From Leptolyngbya sp. FACHB-321 (lineage in GTDB: Bacteria; Cyanobacteriota; Cyanobacteriia; Leptolyngbyales; Leptolyngbyaceae): 64,000 nt of DNA. The notes beneath the pieces are model-generated. The model saw only the letters and a list, made by a program, of their open reading frames with translations, searched no databases and was not told where the DNA came from. Position numbers and translations under genes: made by a program. The stretch spans positions 62,001-126,000 of the forward strand of contig NZ_JACJPI010000084.1 of NCBI RefSeq assembly GCF_014695975.1, read 5' to 3'. This document shows, piece by piece, positions 53,866 to 61,978 of this stretch (within the stretch, counting starts at the first letter, position 1; every line of letters starts with the position of its first letter).

Positions 53866-56622
53866 ATGTCAAAGCTTGTCATCGTTGAGTCCCCCACCAA
53901 AGCGCGCACCATCCGTAACTACCTTCCTGCTGGTTATCGGGTCGAGGCATCCATGGGGCACGTCCGTGATTTGCCCCAATCTGCAAGTGAGATTCCGGCA
54001 AGCGTTAAGGGCGAAAAGTGGGCACCGCTAGGCGTAAACGTGGAGGCAAACTTCGAGCCGCTGTACGTCGTACCACAGGACAAGAAGAAAATTGTCAAAG
54101 AATTAAAAGAAGCGCTTAAAGACGTAGACGAACTCTTTCTGGCAACGGACGAAGACAGGGAAGGGGAGAGCATTAGCTGGCACTTGCTGCAACTGCTGAA
54201 GCCCACCGTGCCGATTAAGCGCATGGTGTTTCATGAGATTACTGAAGAGGCAATTCGCCAATCCATCACCAATTGTCGTGATGTGGATGAACGGTTGGTA
54301 CGTGCTCAGGAAACGCGCCGGATTCTCGATCGCCTCGTCGGTTACACCCTCTCCCCCCTGCTGTGGAAAAAAATTGCCTTTGGTTTATCGGCTGGACGTG
54401 TGCAGTCAGTTTCGGTACGCCTACTGGTCAGACGAGAGCGCCAGCGACGAGCCTTCCGGCAGGGCAGCTATTGGGATTTGAAAGCGACGTTAGAGGCAGC
54501 CAGTCAAGAGTCGGGAGCCAAGAGTCAGGAGAAGCAAGCCTTTGAAGCACGGTTAGTGACGCTGGCAGGTGTGCGCGTTGCTAACGGCGGTGACTTTGAT
54601 GAGGCAACCGGACAGGTGATTGCAGGACGTAACGTAGTGCTGCTGAGTGAAGCGGAAGCGCGGACGTTGCACGATCGCATTCGCGATCGCTCCTGGACAG
54701 TCACAAATCTGGAAGAGCGCCCCACCACCCGCAAGCCTTCGCCCCCGTTTACAACCTCCACGTTGCAACAGGAGTCCAACCGCAAACTTGGTCTTTCTGC
54801 TCGTGACACCATGCGTACCGCGCAAAGCCTGTACGAGCAAGGCTACATCACCTATATGCGGACGGACTCTGTAAGCCTTTCTCAGCAAGCAATTACAGCC
54901 GCTCGTGATTGTGTGCAGTCGATGTATGGTGCCGAGTATCTCAGCCCTGAGCCGCGCCAATACTCCACCAAAAGCAAGGGCGCACAGGAAGCTCACGAAG
55001 CAATTCGTCCGTCTGGTAGCGTCTTCCGTACACCGCAGCAAACAGGTTTGAAAGACCGAGAATTTCGCCTTTACGACCTAATCTGGAAGCGTACCGTGGC
55101 GACTCAAATGGCGGAAGTGCGCCAGACCAATGTCACTGTGCAAATACAGGTTGAGGATGCTGGCTTTCGTGCCAGTGGCAAGCGAATTGACTTTGCAGGC
55201 TTCTTCCGCGCTTATGTAGAAGGATCAGATGATCCCAATGCGGCGATCGAAGATCAAGAAATCATTCTGCCCCCGCTCCAAGTGGGTGACACGCCAAACT
55301 GCGCTGACCTAGAAGCGATCGGGCATGAAACCCAACCGCCAGCCCGTTTTACCGAAGCCTCTCTGGTCAAAACGCTGGAAAGTGAAGGCATTGGTCGCCC
55401 TAGCACCTATGCCAGCATCATTGGCACAATTATCGATCGGGGCTACGCCAACATGGTCGGCAATGCTCTGGTGCCTACCTTCACCGCCTTCGCCGTCACC
55501 GCACTGCTAGAAAAACACTTTCCCGACCTTGTAGACACCAGCTTCACCGCTCGCATGGAGCATGCCCTGGACGAAATTTCCACGGGTGCAGTTGAATGGC
55601 TCCCGTATCTGAAAGAGTTTTACCTGGGCGAAACCGGACTAGAAACGCAGGTCAAAGAACGCGAAAGCGAGATCGATCCAACAGAAGCCCGCACGGTTGA
55701 TTTAGAGAACCTGGCAGCAAAAGTGCGGATTGGTCGCTTCGGTGCTTATATCGAAGCTGAAAACGGTGATGGCTCAGTCAAAGCCTCGATTCCCAAAGAT
55801 TTGACTCCTGCCGATCTTGATCCCGCGCAGGTCGAAGTCCTGCTCCGCCAAAAAACCGAAGGACCCGATAAGGTTGGGCTGCATCCCGAAACAGGTGAAC
55901 CCATCTACCTGAAAATCGGTGCGTATGGTCCCTACGTGCAGCTTGGCGATGAATCAGACGCGAACCCCAAGCCCAAACGAGCTTCTTTGCCCAAAGGCGT
56001 TACGCCTGACACACTAACCCTCGAACAAGCAGTTGGGTTGCTTAAGCTGCCCCGTCTTTTAGGCACGCATCCCGAACTAGGGGGCAAAATTCAGGCTAGC
56101 CTAGGTCGTTTTGGTCCTTACGTGGTGCTGGATCAGGGGAAGGGCGTGAAAGAGTATCGCTCGATCAAAGCAGGCGATGATGTTCTGACGATTACCCTTG
56201 ATCGCGCCCTCGAAATGCTGGCAGAACCCAAAACCGGACGGGGCAAACGTGCCGCAGCTAAACCCCTCCGTGAGCTAGGTGCCCATCCCGAAGACGGTGA
56301 ACCTGTCAATATTTACGATGGTCCCTATGGTCCTTACATTAAGCACGGCAAGGTGAATGCCTCGCTGCCCGAAGGCGAAACCGTCGAAGCGATCGCGATG
56401 CCAACGGCTGTCGAAGCACTCAACGCCAAGGCGGGAACGAAGAAGGGAGGGCGATCGCGCAAAGCTAGTACTTCTGCCGCAACTGAAACCACCAAAGCCA
56501 CCAAAACTAGCGGCACAGCCAAAAAGACCGCCGCCAAAACAACGACTGGCACCAAAAAGACAACCGCCAAGAAAACCACCACTAAAAAATCCACCACCAG
56601 CAAAAAAGCCTCTACGACGTGA
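53866..56622 (+). CDS. topA: DNA topoisomerase I (TopA) with basic tail
   Basis: A type IA topoisomerase that relaxes negative supercoils. The 918-residue protein has the Toprim motif [18 protein letters not shown] and [14 protein letters not shown] (metal-binding acids), and the active-site Tyr in [15 protein letters not shown] near residue 328. Its C-terminal region contains repeats of the FGPYV/YGPYI type instead of cysteine zinc fingers. The last ~75 residues are Lys/Thr/Ala-rich and resemble histone-H1-like tails; the distal part recurs as a separate gene at 57529. Residues about 211-225 are a repeat-derived insertion ([11 protein letters not shown]). Confidence 0.95.
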   Translation: MSKLVIVESPTKARTIRNYLPAGYRVEASMGHVRDLPQSASEIPASVKGEKWAPLGVNVEANFEPLYVVPQDKKKIVKELKEALKDVDELFLATDEDREGESISWHLLQLLKPTVPIKRMVFHEITEEAIRQSITNCRDVDERLVRAQETRRILDRLVGYTLSPLLWKKIAFGLSAGRVQSVSVRLLVRRERQRRAFRQGSYWDLKATLEAASQESGAKSQEKQAFEARLVTLAGVRVANGGDFDEATGQVIAGRNVVLLSEAEARTLHDRIRDRSWTVTNLEERPTTRKPSPPFTTSTLQQESNRKLGLSARDTMRTAQSLYEQGYITYMRTDSVSLSQQAITAARDCVQSMYGAEYLSPEPRQYSTKSKGAQEAHEAIRPSGSVFRTPQQTGLKDREFRLYDLIWKRTVATQMAEVRQTNVTVQIQVEDAGFRASGKRIDFAGFFRAYVEGSDDPNAAIEDQEIILPPLQVGDTPNCADLEAIGHETQPPARFTEASLVKTLESEGIGRPSTYASIIGTIIDRGYANMVGNALVPTFTAFAVTALLEKHFPDLVDTSFTARMEHALDEISTGAVEWLPYLKEFYLGETGLETQVKERESEIDPTEARTVDLENLAAKVRIGRFGAYIEAENGDGSVKASIPKDLTPADLDPAQVEVLLRQKTEGPDKVGLHPETGEPIYLKIGAYGPYVQLGDESDANPKPKRASLPKGVTPDTLTLEQAVGLLKLPRLLGTHPELGGKIQASLGRFGPYVVLDQGKGVKEYRSIKAGDDVLTITLDRALEMLAEPKTGRGKRAAAKPLRELGAHPEDGEPVNIYDGPYGPYIKHGKVNASLPEGETVEAIAMPTAVEALNAKAGTKKGGRSRKASTSAATETTKATKTSGTAKKTAAKTTTGTKKTTAKKTTTKKSTTSKKASTT
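54497..54540. repeat. Short tandem repeat inside topA
   Basis: Two approximate copies of AGTCAAGAGTCGGGAGCC / AAGAGTCAGGAG encode [11 protein letters not shown] in frame. Confidence 0.6.
56398..56622 (+). repeat. Proximal copy of duplicated topA 3' end
   Basis: These 75 codons at the 3' end of topA recur at 57529-57750. The shared segment includes an internal ATG that is the start codon in the distal copy. The two copies share the Thr/Lys-rich codons closely. Aligned by eye, there are about 21 silent differences, four amino-acid substitutions and one codon gap (with a TS-to-P change). Confidence 0.9.
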
Positions 56623-56805
56623 TCTTGTCCTAACGCTACGAACGCGATCGCAGACTATTTGCTCGGTAAGAGGAAGAGGCGCTCGCGCAACACAAGGGTT
56701 AAAAAATTGATGCCGAGGGTTTTGCCGTCGATGTCATTTCAAGGGGGACAATCGCGATGCTAGAATTCTTACATCTTTCTTACTTTTTATCCTACAGGTC
56801 GTTCA

Positions 56806-57069
56806 ATGGAAACCACTCGCTTATCCAGTAAGGGACAAGTGATTATTCCCAAGGCATTGCGTGCTGCCCATCATTGGGAAGCTGGGCAAGAACTCATTGC
56901 TACTGCCTTTGGCGACGGCATTTTGCTAAAACCCAAAAAGCCCTTCCAAGAAACGACGCTGGCAGACGTTGCAGGCTGTTTGCACTATCAAGATAAGCCA
57001 AAGAGTCTTGATGACATCGAAAACGCTGTGCAGCAGGGTTTCCTGGAGCAGTGGCATGATTGCCATTGA
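56806..57069 (+). CDS. AbrB/MazE-type antitoxin (VapB-like)
   Basis: An 87-residue protein with an N-terminal SpoVT-AbrB swapped-hairpin DNA-binding domain, TTRLSSKGQVIIPKALRAAHHWEAGQELIA, and a C-terminal part likely to bind the toxin (DDIENAVQQGFLEQW). It overlaps the PIN toxin gene by 14 bases, so they are translated together. As in other modules it should bind its own promoter and neutralise the toxin. The pair sits between the two copies of the topA 3' end. Confidence 0.88.
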   Translation: METTRLSSKGQVIIPKALRAAHHWEAGQELIATAFGDGILLKPKKPFQETTLADVAGCLHYQDKPKSLDDIENAVQQGFLEQWHDCH

Positions 57070-57445
57070 TACGAATGTGCTTGTACGCCTGCTGACGCGA
57101 GACGATAAGCAGCAGTACAACAAAAGCCTCAAGCTGTTTCAAGAGCAAGCTATTTTTATCGCGGATACAGTCATTCTTGAAACGGAATGGGTTTTAAGAT
57201 TTGCTTACCAGTTCAAACCGGATGAGAACTGCCAAGCGTTGAGCAAACTTTTTGGGTTGCCTAATGTGCAACTTGAAAACGCCAGTTTAATGGCACAAGT
57301 TTTACAGTGGCACGAGCAAGGTTTGGATTTTGCGGATGCATTTCATTTAGCCAAAAGTCAGAGCTGTTCGACCCTTTATACGTTCGACAACAAATTTGTG
57401 AAAAAAGCCAAAGATCTGACCGATTGTGCGGTGCAGCAACCCTGA
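57056..57445 (+). CDS. PIN-domain toxin (VapC-like)
   Basis: A 129-residue PIN domain RNase: MIAIDTNVLVRLLTRDD with the first catalytic Asp, ADTVILETEWVL with the Glu, GLDFADAFHLAKS with the third acid, and LYTFDNKF with the fourth. Such toxins cleave tRNA or other RNA when the antitoxin is lost. The ATG at 57056 (MIAIDTN) is the family start; an upstream ATG lies inside the antitoxin gene. CTGACGATTGCCCTTG overlaps its stop codon and matches topA at 15 of 16 bases, so the toxin gene abuts duplicated topA DNA. Confidence 0.88.
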   Translation: MIAIDTNVLVRLLTRDDKQQYNKSLKLFQEQAIFIADTVILETEWVLRFAYQFKPDENCQALSKLFGLPNVQLENASLMAQVLQWHEQGLDFADAFHLAKSQSCSTLYTFDNKFVKKAKDLTDCAVQQP

Positions 57446-57750
57446 CGATTGCCCTTGCCTTATCCGAGCGATCGTGATCTGCCCGATCTCAGCCGATTTG
57501 AACGGTAAAGGGAGAGAAGGCGATCGCCATGCCAACTGCGGTTGAGGCACTTAATGCTAAAGCAGGCATGAAGAAGGCAGGGCGATCGCGCAAAGCCAGC
57601 CCTGCCACGACTGAAACCACCAAAGCTACCAAAACCAGCGGCACAGCCAAAAAGACAGCCGCCAAAACAACGACTGGCACCAAAAAGACTACAGCAAAGA
57701 AAACAACCACTAAAAAATCCACCACCAGCAAAAGAGCCTCAACGACCTGA
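57442..57750 (+). repeat. Distal copy of the topA 3' region (partly degraded)
   Basis: The last 222 bases match the topA end. Upstream, AAG GGA GAG and GCG ATC GCC correspond to topA GAA GGC GAA ... GCG ATC GCG with two codons missing. CTGACGATTGCCCTTG at 57442-57457 matches topA 56185-56200 at 15 of 16 positions. The middle is unlike topA. This suggests an original copy reaching back about 440 bases into topA, later reduced. Confidence 0.6.
57529..57750 (+). CDS. H1-like basic ORF derived from the topA tail
   Basis: A 73-codon frame equal to the end of Top[19 protein letters not shown], then [20 protein letters not shown] and a Lys/Thr tail. The ATG corresponds to an internal Met of TopA and has GGGAGAGAAGG upstream. 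The protein would be very basic, like histone-H1-like nucleoid proteins. Most base changes from topA are silent. That means it was under protein-level selection at some time, either as a separate gene or as part of another topA before transfer. Expression is unproven. Confidence 0.5.
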   Translation: MPTAVEALNAKAGMKKAGRSRKASPATTETTKATKTSGTAKKTAAKTTTGTKKTTAKKTTTKKSTTSKRASTT

Positions 57751-57896
57751 ACCAGTTAGACTTTTGTAGAGATGTCTATAGCGAGGTCAGAAGCAAGGAG
57801 ATAGACGGCATTTAGGATGAAAAAACGTGGAGGCTTCTGACTCATGGATTTTGCTGTGTATGTCAGTTCTTGAGGATTCTAAATCAGGAGTTTGCA

Positions 57897-58394
57897 ATGG
57901 CGAAACTATTGAAACGTCTGTTAATTATTACTTCTCGACTGTTTATCGCTTTGGTTCTTTCTGGGGTGGTTTTCCTAGGTCTCATTCTGTTCGTTGCTCC
58001 AGCTTTGCTGGATTCGGGCAATGTTTTGCCAACCCATAGTGGGACTTGTACTGGGTTTTACCTGATGTATCCAAGTCTTACCGGAAAAGTGAATAATCTC
58101 AACTGCCGGACTAATGGACTAGGTCTAGACGGTTATTCTTATTTCTGCCGCTTTAATGTGGAATCATCAAATATTGAGCGATTCATTAGGGAGAGTCAGC
58201 TGGTTAGGCAACCGGGACTAGAGTCTTGGAAGTGTAACCGATTATATGAGGGGTGGATTCCTAAAGATTCTTGGTGGAAACCGTTAGAGCTTAAGGGCGA
58301 AAGCCAATGCTACGAAAAACATGAAGGAAGCTACTCTGCGGTATTATATTCCTCAAAAAGTCAACTTGCTTACATAAATGAGGCTGATTACTAA
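57897..58394 (+). CDS. Hypothetical exported or membrane protein, 165 aa
   Basis: An unrecognised protein with one N-terminal membrane segment (LFIALVLSGVVFLGLILFVAP) and an extracytoplasmic domain. That domain has five Cys (GTCTGF, LNCRTN, YFCRFN, WKCNRL, SQCYEK) and many aromatic residues, typical of a disulfide-containing periplasmic domain. CAGGAG lies before the ATG at 57897; the frame opens nine codons earlier. The DNA is AT-richer than the neighbours and lacks GCGATCGC. Function unknown. Confidence 0.65.
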   Translation: MAKLLKRLLIITSRLFIALVLSGVVFLGLILFVAPALLDSGNVLPTHSGTCTGFYLMYPSLTGKVNNLNCRTNGLGLDGYSYFCRFNVESSNIERFIRESQLVRQPGLESWKCNRLYEGWIPKDSWWKPLELKGESQCYEKHEGSYSAVLYSSKSQLAYINEADY

Positions 58395-58565
58395 GCTGTT
58401 TCAGTAGAGTTAAGTCTAACGAAACCCTACAAAACCTAGCTAATTTACGCAATTGAGGATGACTTGTAACAGATTGCCATAATCGCTATTCGCAAACGTC
58501 CACCCTAAGACTACGACGATTTAGATGCTTTACTAAGCAGCTTGGAATAATCCATACGATCGCCC

Positions 58566-60224
58566 TTACCATCCCGCCTCAATCTGCCTCACAGTCGTTA
58601 ACGCTGAGTAGCTCACCCCTGCCGTGCCCTCACCGGGATGAGTCGAGTCTCCCACCAACCAGAGATTACGAATGGGTGTACGGTTTGCAAAGCCAAAGGG
58701 ACCAAACGTTGGCACCCGCTGACCAATCCCGCCGACAGTGCCCCGATCGCGTCCCGTAAAATGTGCAAACGTTCGAGGCGTTGCCGCTTCAACGTGCAAA
58801 ATCGTTTTGTCATTGAGGTTAAAGAATTGCGACAGACGAGCGATCGCCGCCTCGGTATAGCGCTGCTTCAGCAAATGGTGTGAGGTGTGAGGTGTGAGGT
58901 GTGAGATGTAAGTATCAAATTCAGCCTTTTGCCTTTTACCTTTTACCTTCTGCCTTCCGCCCTCTGCCCTCTGCCTTCCGTCGGCTGACGCTCTGGGAAG
59001 CCTGCCTTCTGCCTCCCCCTCTTCCCACCACAGCCTGGTATCCGTAAACGACGATGCAATAATCGTTGCTTTCCCTACTGGTGCCCGACCATCACCCGGA
59101 CGGCTAACTGACACGAAGAGGGAATTATTCTCGGCGATCACACCCTCATAGTCATACAAAAACTGAAGATGGGGCGGGCAGTCTTCGGGGATAGCGCGTT
59201 CATCCACACCGAGATACACCACAAACGCACCAGAGCCAGATGGCAGTTTCTCGACTCGTCGCTGATAGCCTCTAGGAGCATTCTCGCCCAGCAAGTCCAT
59301 CAGATTTTGTACCGTCACGTTCGCTACCACATGGTCGGCAGGCTCTGTCCAAACGTCTTCTGTTTTCTGGTTACGGATAGTCACATCTGCAACCCGATCG
59401 TTTTCAATATGGACGGCTTCCACCGTATGACGCATGAGAAGCTTGCCACCATCGCGTTGCAATGCCGCAACAAGACGATCGCTCAACGCCTGCATACTGC
59501 CGTGAAGATGAAACAACCCTTGTGGCTCCTGAGAAACTCCCAAGGCTGTCGCTGCATAAAGCAACGCCGTTTCTTCTGCATTCACCTGCGAATAAAGCTT
59601 GAGTTGCAAATCAAGAAAGGTGCGTAGCCGCTGATTATCTGCCAAGCCGTAGCCGCGAAGAGCGTCACCCACGGTCGAAAACGTATGAGGCAGCGTCAGC
59701 AGCGTGTCTGGTCGGACTGCCTTCGTTAACTGCCATAGATCCCACAGGTTGCGCGGCGGCAGCACCGGATCGCGTGACTGAAACGCCCAACTGTAGCGAA
59801 ATAAGTCTGTTAACAACTGCCAAAATGGTTCACTGCCAGGAAACTGTCGCTGACGTTCTGCCTGCCAGCGTTGGGGGTCACGCCAAACGTTGATCGGCTC
59901 AGTTTCTCCAGGTAAGTAAACGGCACAGGCAGGATCGCAGTGAGTTGCGGGTGGCAGATCAATGCCCAGCTCGGCAAAAATCCGGTGATGAATGCCGCCA
60001 GGTTCCAGCCCCGCCACCTGAGTCGCACCGACATCAAACGTGAAGCCCTGTCGTTTGAAGGTTGACGCGCAGCCACCGGGTACTAACGCTTGATCAAGCA
60101 CCAGCACAGAGTAGCCTCGATGCGCCAGCAATGCGCCAGCCGTTAACCCGCCAATACCTGCCCCAATGACAACAACATGAGGAGCCTGATGTCGATCGCG
60201 CTGATTACCTGACATACCCGGCAC
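58566..60224 (-). CDS. crtD: C-3',4' carotenoid desaturase CrtD-like
   Basis: A 552-residue FAD-dependent oxidoreductase of the phytoene-desaturase family. The FAD motif VVVIGAGIGGLTAGALLAHRG is near residue 18, then GGCASTFKRQGFTFDVGATQ, and C-terminal LWLVGDSTHPGEGTAGVSYSAL. In cyanobacteria CrtD desaturates carotenoids on the way to myxol glycosides; subfamily by overall resemblance. Residues about 399-449 (EAEGRLPRASADGRQRAEGG) are a repeat-encoded insertion. An ATG three codons downstream is an alternative start. Confidence 0.8.
   Translation of the reverse strand: MPGMSGNQRDRHQAPHVVVIGAGIGGLTAGALLAHRGYSVLVLDQALVPGGCASTFKRQGFTFDVGATQVAGLEPGGIHHRIFAELGIDLPPATHCDPACAVYLPGETEPINVWRDPQRWQAERQRQFPGSEPFWQLLTDLFRYSWAFQSRDPVLPPRNLWDLWQLTKAVRPDTLLTLPHTFSTVGDALRGYGLADNQRLRTFLDLQLKLYSQVNAEETALLYAATALGVSQEPQGLFHLHGSMQALSDRLVAALQRDGGKLLMRHTVEAVHIENDRVADVTIRNQKTEDVWTEPADHVVANVTVQNLMDLLGENAPRGYQRRVEKLPSGSGAFVVYLGVDERAIPEDCPPHLQFLYDYEGVIAENNSLFVSVSRPGDGRAPVGKATIIASSFTDTRLWWEEGEAEGRLPRASADGRQRAEGGRQKVKGKRQKAEFDTYISHLTPHTSHHLLKQRYTEAAIARLSQFFNLNDKTILHVEAATPRTFAHFTGRDRGTVGGIGQRVPTFGPFGFANRTPIRNLWLVGDSTHPGEGTAGVSYSALTTVRQIEAGW
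58877..59030. repeat. Tandem repeats inside crtD
   Basis: First four copies of GTGTGAG (58877-58905). Then TTTTGCCTTTTACCTTTTACCTTCTGCC and CTCTGCCTTCCG units of the heptamer family. All are in frame with the gene and account for its extra ~50 residues. Confidence 0.88.
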
Positions 60225-60304
60225 TTTACACTTCTTAATAGTTCCATCATAAAGCTTTATGCTTGATCTAGGGTTGGGTTGAGTTTGTAAATGCCACGCT
60301 GGCT

Positions 60305-60395
60305 TTGCTATCAGCTTTCAGCCTTCAGCTTTTAGATTCCCTGCTGACCGCTGACGGTTAACGCTGACCAAGGACCGCTAACTGCTTAGATAATT
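60305..60395. repeat. Intergenic TCAGCTT / GCTGACC-type repeats
   Basis: Units such as TCAGCTTTCAGCCTTCAGCTTTTAG and GCTGACCGCTGACGGTTAACGCTGACC. This is a second repeat family, also seen inside the following peptidase gene (61128-61180). Confidence 0.7.
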
Positions 60396-60465
60396 TACCT
60401 TTGCCGCTGCGACGCTCTCGTTCAGATTAAGATAGGTGAAGCCCCTCCACTGAAGAGCGCACCGC

Positions 60466-61800
60466 ATGACTTCAACTTTAAGGAAACCTGCCGCTCAGCC
60501 GCTCAATGCGCCAACACTGCACCGTCTTGCTAATGGCTTGACGATCGTTGCAGAACAGATGCCCGTTGACGCTGTAAATCTGAATGTCTGGCTCAATGTT
60601 GGATCAGCTGTTGAAACAGATTCAATCAATGGCATGGCGCACTTTTTGGAGCACATGATCTTTAAGGGCACCGCGCAACTTCAGAGCGGTGAATTTGAAC
60701 GCTGCATTGAGCAACGAGGAGCCGTAACCAATGCAGCGACCAGTCAGGATTACACTCATTACTACATCACTACTGCGCCCCAAGACTTTGCTGACCTGGC
60801 ACCGTTGCAAATTGATGTGTTGATGAATGCCAGTATCCCTAATGATGGGTTTGAGCGAGAGCGCCAGGTCGTGTTAGAAGAGATTCGTCGATCGCAGGAT
60901 AATGTTCGCCGCCGCACGTTTCAGCAGGCAACCGAACTAACCTTCGATCGCCTTCCCTATCGTCGTCAAGTGTTGGGTCCGACCACAGTCATTGAGCAAC
61001 TGACTGCCCAACAGATGCGCGATTTTCACCAGCAGTGGTATCAGCCACAGGCAATGACTGCTGCCGTTGTTGGCAATCTTCCGGTTGATGAGTTGATCCG
61101 CATTGTGGAAGCTAGTTTTGTACAAGCAGCTAGTGGTCAGCGGTCAGCTATCAGCCGTCAGCCATTAGAAGCCCAACACTCAAAACTCAAGCCATTAGCC
61201 CCTGAGCCTCCGTTTGAAACGATCGTGCGTCGAGAGCTAACCGATGCAAGCCTTACGCAGGCGCGTCTGATCATGGCTTGGCGTGTACCTGGGTTGAATG
61301 ATCTCCAGCAGACGTATGTTCTAGATGTGCTGGCTTCGGTACTGAGTCATGGGCGGACAACGCGACTGGTGCAAGATCTGCGAGAACAGCGTGGGCTGGT
61401 TTCGAGCATTTCTGCCAGCAACCTGACCTACCAACACCAGGGTGCCTTCTACATTTCGGCACAACTGCCGACTGAGAATTTAGCCATCGTAGAAGCGGCG
61501 ATCGTCCAGCATCTCCATGACTTACAAGCTGACCTCATTAGCGAAGCTGAAGTTGCGCGTATCCGCACTCGCGTTGCCAATCACTTCATCTTTGGCAGCG
61601 AAACACCCAGCGATCGCGCCGGACTCTATGGTTACTACCAGGCTCTCGTTGGTGACCTTTCGGCGGCGATCGACTACCCAACCCACATCCAGGCACTAGA
61701 TGCCGAAGCAGTCAGGGCGGCAGCTCAAACCTATCTTTCGCCTACTGCTTATGGAGTCGTTACGATTAAGCCAGAAGCGAATGAAGGAGCAGGAACATAA
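60466..61800 (+). CDS. M16 family metallopeptidase
   Basis: A 444-residue zinc protease of the pitrilysin/PqqL/processing-peptidase family. The HxxEH motif is His59-Phe-Leu-Glu62-His63 (GMAHFLEHMIFKGT), and the third ligand is Glu in RQVVLEEIRRSQDN. The C-terminal half contains a second M16 domain (VLDVLASVLSHGRTTRLVQDLRE). Residues about 221-246 (SGQRSAISRQPLEAQHSKLK) come from GTCAGCG-type repeats between the domains. No signal peptide. Start ATG at 60466. It may process cytoplasmic peptides, as inferred from family. Confidence 0.9.
   Translation: MTSTLRKPAAQPLNAPTLHRLANGLTIVAEQMPVDAVNLNVWLNVGSAVETDSINGMAHFLEHMIFKGTAQLQSGEFERCIEQRGAVTNAATSQDYTHYYITTAPQDFADLAPLQIDVLMNASIPNDGFERERQVVLEEIRRSQDNVRRRTFQQATELTFDRLPYRRQVLGPTTVIEQLTAQQMRDFHQQWYQPQAMTAAVVGNLPVDELIRIVEASFVQAASGQRSAISRQPLEAQHSKLKPLAPEPPFETIVRRELTDASLTQARLIMAWRVPGLNDLQQTYVLDVLASVLSHGRTTRLVQDLREQRGLVSSISASNLTYQHQGAFYISAQLPTENLAIVEAAIVQHLHDLQADLISEAEVARIRTRVANHFIFGSETPSDRAGLYGYYQALVGDLSAAIDYPTHIQALDAEAVRAAAQTYLSPTAYGVVTIKPEANEGAGT
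61128..61205. repeat. GTCAGCG-type repeats inside the M16 peptidase gene
   Basis: GGTCAGCGGTCAGCTATCAGCCGTCAGCC within the linker between the two halves of the peptidase. It is in frame and adds about 20 residues. Confidence 0.75.
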
Positions 61801-61831
61801 CCTGTAGCGTAAAATCCGTAGCGTAGACAAG

Positions 61832-61878
61832 CTAGGGGCATGGCTGCGATAAAGCGATGCCATGTCCCTAAGCACTTT
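61832..61878 (+). terminator. Rho-independent terminator of the M16 peptidase gene
   Basis: TAGGGGCATGGC pairs with GCCATGTCCCTA (one G-U pair), followed by AAGCACTTTTTAG. It lies 32 bases after the stop codon at 61800. Confidence 0.72.
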
Positions 61879-61903
61879 TTAGCAAACAAAAGAGATGTTA
61901 AAT

Positions 61904-61953
61904 CAACAAAAATAAGGTCAGTAGCTGGATGGAAAAACATACAGCACCTGACC
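61904..61953 (-). terminator. Rho-independent terminator of the sigma factor gene
   Basis: On the minus strand GGTCAGGTGCTG pairs with CAGCTACTGACC (two central mismatches) and is followed by TTATTTTTGTT. It lies 26 bases downstream of the sigma factor stop at 61979. Confidence 0.65.
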
Positions 61954-61978
61954 CTATTAAGCTTCTTCAGCCAGGACA

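Noticed and set aside
56334-56603. Long hydrophobic frame opposite the topA tail
   Set aside because: It is the antisense of Lys/Thr codons, which read as Val/Phe/Leu; the same shadow appears opposite the second copy.
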